A stretch of 64,000 nucleotides of DNA from Megachile rotundata (lineage: Eukaryota; Arthropoda; Insecta; Hymenoptera; Megachilidae), in NCBI RefSeq assembly GCF_050947335.1, contig NW_027473605.1, forward strand, positions 124,001-188,000, written 5' to 3'. Under the pieces are notes generated by a model that did not search any database, had not been told where the DNA came from, and was given only the letters and a program-made list of their open reading frames with translations. How positions within the stretch are numbered: the stretch's first letter is position 1; every line of letters begins with the position of its first letter. Positions 1 to 14,204 of this stretch are shown here, piece by piece. The position numbers and the translations under genes are program-made.

Positions 1-3000
1 CACTATTATCAATCTAACTCATATTATTAACCATAATATGCAAATATGATCGATAGAACGACAATTACTATACTTATTACTCTTATTATTATCGATCTAA
101 CTCATATTATTAGACATATTACGCTTATATGATCCATAGAACGACAATTCTATACTTATTACTCTTATTATTATCAATATAACTCATATTATTAGCCATA
201 TTATGCTTATATGATCGATAGACCGACAATTACTACACTCATTACTCTTATTATAATCAAACTAACTCATATTATTAGCCATATTATGCTTACGAGATCG
301 ATAGAACGACAATTACTATACTAATTACTTTTATTATTATCAATCTAACTCGTATTATTAGCCATATTATGCTTATGTGACCGATAGAACGACAATAACT
401 ATACTTATTACTCTTATTATTATCAATCTAACTCATATTATTAGCCATATTATGATTATATGATCGATTGAACGACAATTACTATACTTATTACTCTTAT
501 TATTATCGATCTAACTCATATTATTAGCCATATTATGCTTATGTGATCGATAGGACGACAATTACTATACTTATTACTCTTATTGTTATCAATCTAACTC
601 ATACTATTAGCCATATTATGCTTATGTGATCGATATAACGACAATTACTATACTTATTACTCTTATTATTATCAATCTAACTCATATTATTAGCCATATT
701 ATGCTAATATGATCGTCAGAACGACAATTACTATCCTTATTATTCTTACTATTATCAGTCTAACTCATATTATTAACCATATTATGAAGATATGATCGAT
801 AGAACGACAATTACTATACTTATTACTCTTATTATCAATCTAACTCGTATTATTAGTCATATTATGCTTATATGATCGATATAACGACAATTACTATACT
901 TATTACTCTTATTATTATCAATCTAACTCATATTATTAGCCATATTCTGCTTATATGATCGATAGAACGACAATTACTATACTTATTACTCTTATTATTA
1001 TCAATCTAACTCATATTATTAGCCATATTATGCTTATGTGAACGATAGAACGACAATAACTATACTTATTACTCTTATTATTATCAATCTAACTCATATT
1101 ATTAGCCATATTATGTTTATATGATCGACAGAACGACCATTACTATACTTATTACACTCACTGCTATCAATCTAACTCATATTATTATACATATTATGCT
1201 TATATGATCGACAGAACGATAATTACTATAGTTATTACACTCACTATTATCATTCTAACTCATATTATTAACCATAATATGCAAATATGATCGATAGAAC
1301 GACAATTACTATACTTATTACTCTTATTACTATCGATCTAACTCATATTATTAGACATATTATGCTTATATGATCGATAGAACGACAATTACTATACTTA
1401 TTACTCTTATTATTTTCAATATAACTCATATTATTAGCCATATTATGCTTATATGATCGATAGACCGACAATTACTACACTCATTACTCTTATTATTATC
1501 AAACTAACTCATATTGTTAGCCATATTATGCTTATGTGATCGATAGAACGACAATTACTGTACTTATTACTCTTCTTATTATCAAACTAACTCATGTTAT
1601 TAGCCATATTATGCTTATGTGATCGATAGAACGACAATTAGTATACTCATTACTCTTATTATTATCAATCTAACTCATATTATTAGCCAGAATATGCTTA
1701 TATGATCGATAGAACGACAATTAGTATACTCATTACTCTTATTATTATCAATCTAACTCATATTATTAGCCATATTATGCTTATGTGACCGATAGAACGA
1801 CAATTACTTTACTTATTACTCTTATTATTATCAATCTAACACGTATTATTAGCCATATTATGCTTATGTGATCGATAGGACGACAATTACTATACTTATT
1901 ACTCTTATTGTTATCAATCTAACTCATACTATTAGCCATATTATGCTTATGTGATCGATATAACGACAATTACTATCCTTATTACTCTTATTATTATCAA
2001 TCTAACTCATATTATTAGCCATATTATGCTAATATGATCGTCAGAACGACAATTACTATACTTATTACTCTTATTATCAATCTAACTCATATTATTGGCC
2101 ATATTATGCTTACATGATCGACAGAACGACAATTACTATACTTATTACACCCACTGCTATCAATATAACTCATATTATTATACATATTATGCTTATATGA
2201 TCGACAGAACGACAATTACTATAGTTATTACACTCACTATTATCAATCTAGCTCATATTATTAACCATATTATGCAAATATGATCGATAGAACGACAATT
2301 ACTATACTTATTACTCTTATTATTATCGATCTAACTCATATTATTAGACATATTATGCTTATGTGATCGATAGAACGAGAATTACTATACTTATTACTCT
2401 TATTATTACCAATCTAACTCATATTATTAGTCATATTATGCTTATATGATCGATAGAACGACAATTAGTATACTCATTACTCTTATTACTATCAATCTAA
2501 CTCATATTATTAGCAATATTATGCTTATATGATCGATAGAACGACAATTGCTATACTTATTACTCTTATTATTATCAATCTAACTCATATTATTAGCCAT
2601 ATTATGTTTATATGATCGATAGACCGACAATTACTACACTCATTACTCTTATTATTATCAAACTAACTCATATTATTAGCCATATTATGCTTACGAGATC
2701 GATAGAACGACAATTACTATACTAATTACTCTTATTATTATCAATCTAACTCGTATTATTAGCCATATTATGCTTATGTGATCGATAGAACGACAACTAC
2801 TATACTTATTCCTCTTCTTATTATCAATCTAACTCATATTATTAGCCATATTATGCTTATATGATCGACAGATCGACAATTACTATACTTATTACTCTTA
2901 TTATTATCAATCTAACTCACATTATTAGTCATATTATGCTTATGTGATCGATAGAACGACAATTACTATACTCATTACTCTTATTATTATCAATCTAACT

Positions 3001-4085
3001 CATATTATTAGCCATATTGTGCTTATATGATCGACAGAACGACAACTACTATACTTATTACACTCACTATTGTCAATCTAACTCATATTATTAGCCATAT
3101 TGTGCTTATATGATCGACAGAACGACAATTACTATACTTATTACTCTTCTTATTATCAATCTAACTCATATTATTAGCCATATTATGCTTATATGATCGA
3201 TATAACGACAATTACTATACTCATTACTCTTATTATTATCAATCTAACTCACATTATTAGTCATATTATGCTTATGTGATCGATAGAACGACAATTACTA
3301 TACTCATTACTCTTATTATTATCAATCTAACTCACATTATTAGTCATATTATGCTTATGTGATCGATAGAACGACAATTACTATACTAATTACTCTTATT
3401 ATTATCAATCTAACTCGTATTATTAGCCATATTATGCTTATGTGATCCATAGAACGACAATTACTATACTTATTACTCTTATTGTTATCAATCTAACTCA
3501 TACTATTAGCCATATTATGCTTATGTGATCGATATAACGACAATTACTATACTTACTACTCTTATTATTATCAATCTAACTCATATTATTAGCCATATTA
3601 TGTTTATATGATCGACAGAACGACCATTACTATACTTATTACACTCACTGCTATCAATCTAACTGATATTATTATACATATTATGCTTATATGATCGACA
3701 GAACGACAATTACTATAGTTATTACACTCACTATTATCAATCTAACTGATATTATTATACATATTATGCTTATACGATCGACAGAACGACAATTACTATA
3801 CTTATTACTCTTCTTATTATCAATCTAACTCATATTATTAGCCATATTATGCTTATGTGATCGATATAACGACAGTTACTATACTTACTACTCTTATTAT
3901 TATCAATCTAACTCATATTATTAGCCATATTATGTTTATATGATCGACAGAACGACCATTACTATACTTATTACACTCACTGCTATCAATCTAACTGATA
4001 TTATTATACATATTATGCTTATATGATCGACAGAACGACAATTACTATAGTTATTACACTCACTATTATCAATCTAACTCATATT
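1..4085 (+). repeat. Satellite block duplicated at 10448-14200 (copy 1)
   Basis: Position 1 corresponds to 10448 (offset 10447), including a rare shared 1-bp deletion (ACAATTCTATAC) near 149 and 10595 and the GATCCATAG variant beside it. The match runs to about 2860. Copy 1 then holds about 332 bp (four monomers, about 2861-3192) that copy 2 lacks, after which the match resumes at offset 10115 until about 4085. Only satellite is present. Confidence 0.8.
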
Positions 4086-5639
4086 ATTAACCATATTATG
4101 CAAATATGATCGATAGAACGACAATTACTATACTTATTACTCTTATTATTATCGATCTAACTCATATTATTAGACATATTATGCTTATGTGATCGATAGA
4201 ACGACAATTACTATACTTATTACTCTTATTATTACCAATCTAACTCATATTATTAGTCATATTATGCTTATATGTTCGATAGAACGACAATTAGTATACT
4301 TATTACTCTTATTATTATCAATCAAACTCGTATTATTAGCCATATTATGCTTATGTGACCGATAGAACGACAATTACTTTACTTATTACTCTTATTATTA
4401 TCAATCTAACTCATATTATTAGCCATATTATGCTTATGTGATCGATAGAACGATAATTACCATACTTATTACTCTTCTTATTATCAATCTAACTCATATT
4501 ATAAGCCATATTATGCTTATATGATCGACAGAACGACAATTACTATACTTATTACTCTTATTATTATCAATCAAACTCGTATTATTAGCCATATTATGCT
4601 TATATGATCGATAGAACGACAATTACTATACTCATTACTCTTATTATTATCAAACTAACTAATATTATTAGCCATATTATGATTATATGATCGATTGAAC
4701 GACAATTACTATACTTATTACTCTTATTATTATCAATCTAACTCATATTATTAGCCATATTATGCTTATGTGATCGATAGAACGACAATTACTATACTTA
4801 TTACTCTTATTGTTATCAATCTAACTCATACTATTAGCCATATTATGCTTACGAGATCGATAGAACGACAATTACTATACTAATTACTCTTATTATTATC
4901 AATCTAACTCGTATTATTAGCCATATTATGCTTATGTGATCGATAGAACGACAATTACTATACTTATTACTCTTATTGTTATCAATCTAACTCATACTAT
5001 TAGCCATATTATGCTTATGTGATCGATATAACGACAATTACTATACTTATTACTCTTATTATTATCAATCTAACTCATATTATTAGCCATATTATGCTTA
5101 TATGATCGATAGAACGACAATTACTATACTTATTACTCTTATTATTATCAATCTAACTCATATCATTAGCCATATTATGCTTAAATGATCGATAGAACAA
5201 CAATTACTATACTTATTACTCTTATTATTATCAATCTAACTCATATTATTAGACATATTATGCTTATGTGAACGATAGAACGACAATTACTATACTTATT
5301 ACTCTTATTATTATCAATCTAACTCATATTATTAGCCATATTATGTTTATATGATCGACAGAACGACCATTACTATACTTATTACACTCACTGCTATTAA
5401 TCTAACTCATATTATTAACCATATTATGAAGATATGATCGATAGAACGACAATTACTATACTTATTACTCTTATTATCAATCTAACTCGTATTATTAGTC
5501 ATATTATGCTTATATGATCGATAGAACGACAATTAGTATACTCATTACTCTTATTATTATCAATCTAACTCATATTATTAGCAATATTATGCTTATATGA
5601 TCGATAGAATGACAATTGCTATACTTATTACTCTTATTA

Positions 5640-8138
5640 TGATCAATCTAACTCATATTATTAGCCATATTATGCTTATATGATCGATAGACCGACAATT
5701 ACTACACTCATTACTCTTATTATTATCAAACTAACTCATATTATTAGCCATATTATGCTTACGAGATCGATAGAACGACAATTACTATACTAATTACTCT
5801 TATCATTATCAATCTAACTCGTATTATTAGCCATATTATGCTTATGTGATCGATTGAACGACAATTACTATACTTATTCCTCTCCTTATTATCAATCTAA
5901 CTCATATTATTAGCCATATTATGCTTATATGATCGACAGAACGACAATTACTATACTTATTACTCTTATTATTATCAATCTAACTCACATTATTAGTCAT
6001 ATTATGCTTATGTGATCGATAGAACGACAATTACTACACTCATTACTCTTATTATTATCAATCTAACTCATATTATTAGCCATATTGTGCTTATATGATC
6101 GACAGAACGACAAATACTATACTTATTACACTCACTACTGTCAATCTAACTCATATTATTAGCCATATTGTGCTTATATGATCGACAGAACGACAATTAC
6201 TATACTTATTACTCTTATTATTATCAATCTAACTCACATTATTAGTCATATTATGCTTATGTGATCGATAGAACGACAATTACTATACTAATTACTCTTA
6301 TTATTATCAATCTAACTCGTATTATTAGCCAATTTATGCTTATGTGATCGATAGAACGACAATTACTATACTTATTACTCTTATTGTTATCAATCTAACT
6401 CATACTATTAGCCATATTATGCTTATGTGATCGATATAACGACAATTACTATACTTATTACTCTTATTATTATCAATCTAAGTCATATTATTAGCCATAT
6501 TCTGCTTATATGATCGATAGAACGACAATTACTATACTTATTACTCTTATTATTATCAATCGACCTCATATCATCAGCCATATTATGCTTAAATGATCGA
6601 TAGAACAACAATTACTATACTTATTACTCTTATTATTATCAATCTAACTCATATTATTAGCCATATTATGCTTATGTGAACGATAGAACGACAATAACTA
6701 TACTTATTACTCTTATTATTATCAATCTAACTCATATTATTAGCCATATTATGATTATATGATCGATTGAACGACAATTACTATACTTATTACTCTTATT
6801 ATTATCAATCTAACTCATATCATTAGCCATATTATGCTTAAATGATCGATAGAACAACAATTACTATACTTATTACTCTTATTATTATCAATCTAACTCA
6901 TATTATTAGACATATTATGCTTATGTGAACGATAGAACGACAATTACTATACTTATTACTCTTATTATTATCAATCTGACTCATATTATTAGCCATATTA
7001 TGTTTATATGATTGATAGACCGACAATTACTACACTCATTACTCTTATTATTATCAAACTAACTCATATTATTAGCCATATTATGCTTACGAGATCGATA
7101 GAACGACAATTACTATACTAATTACTCTTATTATTATCAATCTAACTCGTATTATTAGCCATATTATGCTTATGTGATCGATTGAACGACAATGTCTATA
7201 CTTATTCCTCTTCTTATTATCAATCTAACTCATATTATTAGCCATATTATGCCTATATGATCGACAGAGCGACAATTACTATACTTATTACTCTTATTAT
7301 TATCAATCTAACTCACATTATTAGTCATATTATGCTTATGTGATCGATAGAACGACAATTACTATACTCATTACTCTTATTATTATCAATCTAACTCATA
7401 TTATTAGCCATATTGTGCTTATATGATCGACAGAACGACAACTACTATACTTATTACACTCACTACTGTCAATCTAACTCATATTATTAGCCATATTGTG
7501 CTTATATCATCGACAGAACGACAATTACTATACTTATTACTCTTATTATTATCAATCTAACTCACATTATTAGTCATATTATGCTTATGTGATCGATAGA
7601 ACGACAATTACTATACTAATTACTCTTATTATTATCAATCTAACTCGTATTATTAGCCAATTTATGCTTATGTGATCGATAGAACGACAATTACTATACT
7701 TATTACTCTTATTGTTATCAATCTAACTAATACTATTAGCCATATTATGCTTATGTGATCGATATAACGACAATTACTATACTTATTACTCTTATTATTA
7801 TCAATCTAACTCATATTATTAGCCATATTCTGCTTATATGATCGATAGAACGACAATTACTATACTTACTACTCTTATTATTATCAATCTAACTCATATC
7901 ATCAGCCATATTATGCTTAAATGATCGATAGAACAACAATTACTATACTTATTACTCTTATTATTATCAATCTAACTCATATTATTAGCCATATTATGCT
8001 TATGTGAACGATAGAAGGACAATAACTATACTTATTACTCTTATTATTATCAATCTAACTCATATTATTAGCCATATTATGATTATATGATCGATTGAAC
8101 GACAATTACTATACTTATTACTCTTATTATTATCGATC
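5640..8138 (+). repeat. Tandem 16-monomer satellite block (1328-bp offset)
   Basis: Segment 5640-6810 repeats at 6968-8138 with an offset of exactly 1328 bp, which is 16 x 83. Shared rare marks include AGCCAATTTATGC (6328 and 7656), ATATCATCAGCCATATT (near 6570 and 7898) and GATCGATTGAACGACAATG or its ancestor (near 5853 and 7181). Scattered single-base differences separate the copies. Confidence 0.75.
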
Positions 8139-9989
8139 TAACTCATATTATTAGCCATATTATGCTTATGTGATCGATAGGACGACAATTACTATACTTA
8201 TTACTCTTATTGTTATCAATCTAACTCATACTATTAGCCATATTATGCTTATGTGAACGATAGAACGACAATAACTATACTTATTACTCTTATTATTATC
8301 AATCTAACTCATATTATTAGCCATATTATGTTTATATGATCGACAGAACGACCATTACTATACTTATTACACTCACTGCTATCAATCTAACTCATATTAT
8401 TATACATATTATGCTTATATGATCGACAGAACGACAATTACTATAGTTATTACACTCACTATTATCATTCTAACTCATATTATTAACCATAATATGCAAA
8501 TATGATCGATAGAACGACAATTACTATACTTATTACTCTTATTACTATCGATCTAACTCATATTATTAGACATATTATGCTTATATGATCGATAGAACGA
8601 CAATTACTATACTTATTACTCTTATTATTTTCAATATAACTCATATTATTAGCCATATTATGCTTATATGATCGATAGACCGACAATTACTACACTCATT
8701 ACTCTTATTATTATCAAACTAACTCATATTGTTAGCCATATTATGCTTATGTGATCGATAGAACGACAATTACTGTACTTATTACTCTTCTTATTATCAA
8801 ACTAACTCATATTATTAGCCATATTATGCTTATGTGATCGATAGAACGACAATTAGTATACTCATTACTCTTATTATTATCAATCTAACTCATATTATTA
8901 GCCAGAATATGCTTATATGATCGATAGACCGACAATTACTACACTCATTACTCTTATTATTATCAAACTAACTCATATTATTAGCCATATTATGCTTACG
9001 AGATCGATAGAACGACAATTACTATACTAATTACTCTTATCATTATCAATCTAACTCGTATTATTAGCCATATTATGCTTATGTGATCGATAGAACGACA
9101 ATTACTATACTTATTACTCTTCTTATTATCAATCTACCTCATATTAGTAGCCATATTATGCATATATGATCGACAGAACGACAATTACTATACTTATTAC
9201 TCTTATTATTATCAATCTAACTCACATTATTAGTCATATTATGCTTATGTGATCGATAGAACGACAATTACTATACTCATTACTCTTTTTATTATCAATC
9301 TAACTCATATTATTAGCCATATTGTGCTTATATGATCGACAGAACGACAACTACTATACTTATTACACTCACTATTGTCAATCTAACTCATATTATTAGC
9401 CATATTGTGCTTATATGATCGACAGAACGACAATTACTATACTTATTACTCTTATTACTATCAATCTAACTCACATTATTAGTCATATTATGCTTATGTG
9501 ATCGATAGAACGACAATTACTATACTAATTACTCTTATTATTATCAATCTAACTCGTATTATTAGCCATATTATGCTTATGTGATCGATAGAACGACAAT
9601 TACTATACTTATTACTCTTATTGTTATCAATCTAACTCATACTATTAGCCATATTATGCTTATGTGATCGATATAACGACAATTACTATACTTATTACTC
9701 TTATTATTATCAATCTAACTCATATTATTAGCCATATTCTGCTTATATGATCGATAGAACGACAATTACTATACTTATTACTCTTATTATTATCAATCTA
9801 ACTCATATCATTAGCCATATTATGCTTAAATGATCGATAGAACAACAATTACTATACTTATTACTCTTATTATTATCAATCTAACTCATATTATTAGCCA
9901 TATCATGCTTATGTGAACGATAGAACGACAATAACTATACTTATTACTCTTATTATTATCAATCTAACTCATATTATTAGCCATATTAT

Positions 9990-10651
9990 GTTTATATGAT
10001 CGACAGAACGACCATTACTATACTTATTACACTCACTGCTATCAATCTAACTCATATTATTATACATATTATGCTTATATGATCCACAGAACGACAATTA
10101 CTATAGTTATTACACTCACTATTATCAATCTAACTCATATTATTAACCATAATATGCAAATATGATCGATAGAACGACAATTACTATACTTATTACTCTT
10201 ATTATTATCGATCTAACTCATATTATTAGACATATTACGCTTATATGATCGATAGAACGACAATTCTATACTTATTACTCTTATTATTATCAATATAACT
10301 CATATTATTAGCCATATTATGCTTATATGATCGACAGAACGACCATTACTATACTTATTACACTCACTGCTATCAATCTAACTCATATTATTATACATAT
10401 TATGCTTATATGATCCACAGAACGACAATTACTATAGTTATTACACTCACTATTATCAATCTAACTCATATTATTAACCATAATATGCAAATATGATCGA
10501 TAGAACGACAATTACTATACTTATTACTCTTATTATTATCGATCTAACTCATATTATTAGACATATTACGCTTATATGATCCATAGAACGACAATTCTAT
10601 ACTTATTACTCTTATTATTATCAATATAACTCATATTATTAGCCATATTAT
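9990..10651 (+). repeat. Local 331-bp (four-monomer) tandem duplication
   Basis: Two adjacent copies, about 9990-10320 and 10321-10651. Both contain GATCCACAGAACGAC (10081 and 10412), ATATTACGCTTATATGATC (10233 and 10564) and the 1-bp-deleted ACAATTCTATAC. The offset of 331 is 4 x 83 minus the deleted base, so the deletion existed before the duplication. One visible difference is GATCGATAG against GATCCATAG near 10249 and 10580. Confidence 0.8.
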
Positions 10652-13600
10652 GCTTATATGATCGATAGACCGACAATTACTACACTCATTACTCTTATTA
10701 TAATCAAACTAACTCATATTATTAGCCATATTATGCTTACGAGATCGATAGAACGACAATTACTATACTAATTACTTTTATTATTATCAATCTAACTCGT
10801 ATTATTAGCCATATTATGCTTATGTGACCGATAGAACGACAATAACTATACTTATTACTCTTATTATTATCAATCTAACTCATATTATTAGCCATATTAT
10901 GATTATATGATCGATTGAACGACAATTACTATACTTATTACTCTTATTATTATCGATCTAACTCATATTATTAGCCATATTATGCTTATGTGATCGATAG
11001 GACGACAATTACTATACTTATTACTCTTATTGTTATCAATCTAACTCATACTATTAGCCATATTATGCTTATGTGATCGATATAACGACAATTACTATAC
11101 TTATTACTCTTATTATTATCAATCTAACTCATATTATTAGCCATATTATGCTAATATGATCGTCAGAACGACAATTACTATCCTTATTATTCTTACTATT
11201 ATCAGTCTAACTCATATTATTAACCATATTATGAAGATATGATCGATAGAACGACAATTACTATACTTATTACTCTTATTATCAATCTAACTCGTATTAT
11301 TAGTCATATTATGCTTATATGATCGATATAACGACAATTACTATACTTATTACTCTTATTATTATCAATCTAACTCATATTATTAGCCATATTCTGCTTA
11401 TATGATCGATAGAACGACAATTACTATACTTATTACTCTTATTATTATCAATCTAACTCATATTATTAGCCATATTATGCTTATGTGAACGATAGAACGA
11501 CAATAACTATACTTATTACTCTTATTATTATCAATCTAACTCATATTATTAGCCATATTATGTTTATATGATCGACAGAACGACCATTACTATACTTATT
11601 ACACTCACTGCTATCAATCTAACTCATATTATTATACATATTATGCTTATATGATCGACAGAACGATAATTACTATAGTTATTACACTCACTATTATCAT
11701 TCTAACTCATATTATTAACCATAATATGCAAATATGATCGATAGAACGACAATTACTATACTTATTACTCTTATTACTATCGATCTAACTCATATTATTA
11801 GACATATTATGCTTATATGATCGATAGAACGACAATTACTATACTTATTACTCTTATTATTTTCAATATAACTCATATTATTAGCCATATTATGCTTATA
11901 TGATCGATAGACCGACAATTACTACACTCATTACTCTTATTATTATCAAACTAACTCATATTGTTAGCCATATTATGCTTATGTGATCGATAGAACGACA
12001 ATTACTGTACTTATTACTCTTCTTATTATCAAACTAACTCATGTTATTAGCCATATTATGCTTATGTGATCGATAGAACGACAATTAGTATACTCATTAC
12101 TCTTATTATTATCAATCTAACTCATATTATTAGCCAGAATATGCTTATATGATCGATAGAACGACAATTAGTATACTCATTACTCTTATTATTATCAATC
12201 TAACTCATATTATTAGCCATATTATGCTTATGTGACCGATAGAACGACAATTACTTTACTTATTACTCTTATTATTATCAATCTAACACGTATTATTAGC
12301 CATATTATGCTTATGTGATCGATAGGACGACAATTACTATACTTATTACTCTTATTGTTATCAATCTAACTCATACTATTAGCCATATTATGCTTATGTG
12401 ATCGATATAACGACAATTACTATCCTTATTACTCTTATTATTATCAATCTAACTCATATTATTAGCCATATTATGCTAATATGATCGTCAGAACGACAAT
12501 TACTATACTTATTACTCTTATTATCAATCTAACTCATATTATTGGCCATATTATGCTTACATGATCGACAGAACGACAATTACTATACTTATTACACCCA
12601 CTGCTATCAATATAACTCATATTATTATACATATTATGCTTATATGATCGACAGAACGACAATTACTATAGTTATTACACTCACTATTATCAATCTAGCT
12701 CATATTATTAACCATATTATGCAAATATGATCGATAGAACGACAATTACTATACTTATTACTCTTATTATTATCGATCTAACTCATATTATTAGACATAT
12801 TATGCTTATGTGATCGATAGAACGAGAATTACTATACTTATTACTCTTATTATTACCAATCTAACTCATATTATTAGTCATATTATGCTTATATGATCGA
12901 TAGAACGACAATTAGTATACTCATTACTCTTATTACTATCAATCTAACTCATATTATTAGCAATATTATGCTTATATGATCGATAGAACGACAATTGCTA
13001 TACTTATTACTCTTATTATTATCAATCTAACTCATATTATTAGCCATATTATGTTTATATGATCGATAGACCGACAATTACTACACTCATTACTCTTATT
13101 ATTATCAAACTAACTCATATTATTAGCCATATTATGCTTACGAGATCGATAGAACGACAATTACTATACTAATTACTCTTATTATTATCAATCTAACTCG
13201 TATTATTAGCCATATTATGCTTATGTGATCGATAGAACGACAATTACTATACTTATTCCTCTTCTTATTATCAATCTAACTCATATTATTAGCCATATTA
13301 TGCTTATATGATCGATATAACGACAATTACTATACTCATTACTCTTATTATTATCAATCTAACTCACATTATTAGTCATATTATGCTTATGTGATCGATA
13401 GAACGACAATTACTATACTCATTACTCTTATTATTATCAATCTAACTCACATTATTAGTCATATTATGCTTATGTGATCGATAGAACGACAATTACTATA
13501 CTAATTACTCTTATTATTATCAATCTAACTCGTATTATTAGCCATATTATGCTTATGTGATCCATAGAACGACAATTACTATACTTATTACTCTTATTGT

Positions 13601-14200
13601 TATCAATCTAACTCATACTATTAGCCATATTATGCTTATGTGATCGATATAACGACAATTACTATACTTACTACTCTTATTATTATCAATCTAACTCATA
13701 TTATTAGCCATATTATGTTTATATGATCGACAGAACGACCATTACTATACTTATTACACTCACTGCTATCAATCTAACTGATATTATTATACATATTATG
13801 CTTATATGATCGACAGAACGACAATTACTATAGTTATTACACTCACTATTATCAATCTAACTGATATTATTATACATATTATGCTTATACGATCGACAGA
13901 ACGACAATTACTATACTTATTACTCTTCTTATTATCAATCTAACTCATATTATTAGCCATATTATGCTTATGTGATCGATATAACGACAGTTACTATACT
14001 TACTACTCTTATTATTATCAATCTAACTCATATTATTAGCCATATTATGTTTATATGATCGACAGAACGACCATTACTATACTTATTACACTCACTGCTA
14101 TCAATCTAACTGATATTATTATACATATTATGCTTATATGATCGACAGAACGACAATTACTATAGTTATTACACTCACTATTATCAATCTAACTCATATT
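10448..14200 (+). repeat. Satellite block duplicated from 1-4085 (copy 2, four monomers shorter)
   Basis: Near-identical monomer order to 1-4085, including the GGCC landmark at 12542 (against 2095) and the doubled GATATTATTATACATATT units near 13780 and 13865. The block diverges after about 14205, where ACCATAATATGCAAATATG replaces the ACCATATTATGC form of copy 1. Confidence 0.8.
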
Positions 14201-14204
14201 ATTA

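Noticed and set aside
2095..2283. A 62-codon open frame that recurs 17 times across the array (for example 2095, 12542, 21328, 51390, 63653)
   Set aside because: It begins at TTG, not ATG, its translation is a low-complexity reading of tandem monomers, and it recurs because the landmark cassette recurs. The 83-bp period is not a multiple of three, so the frame has no coding logic.
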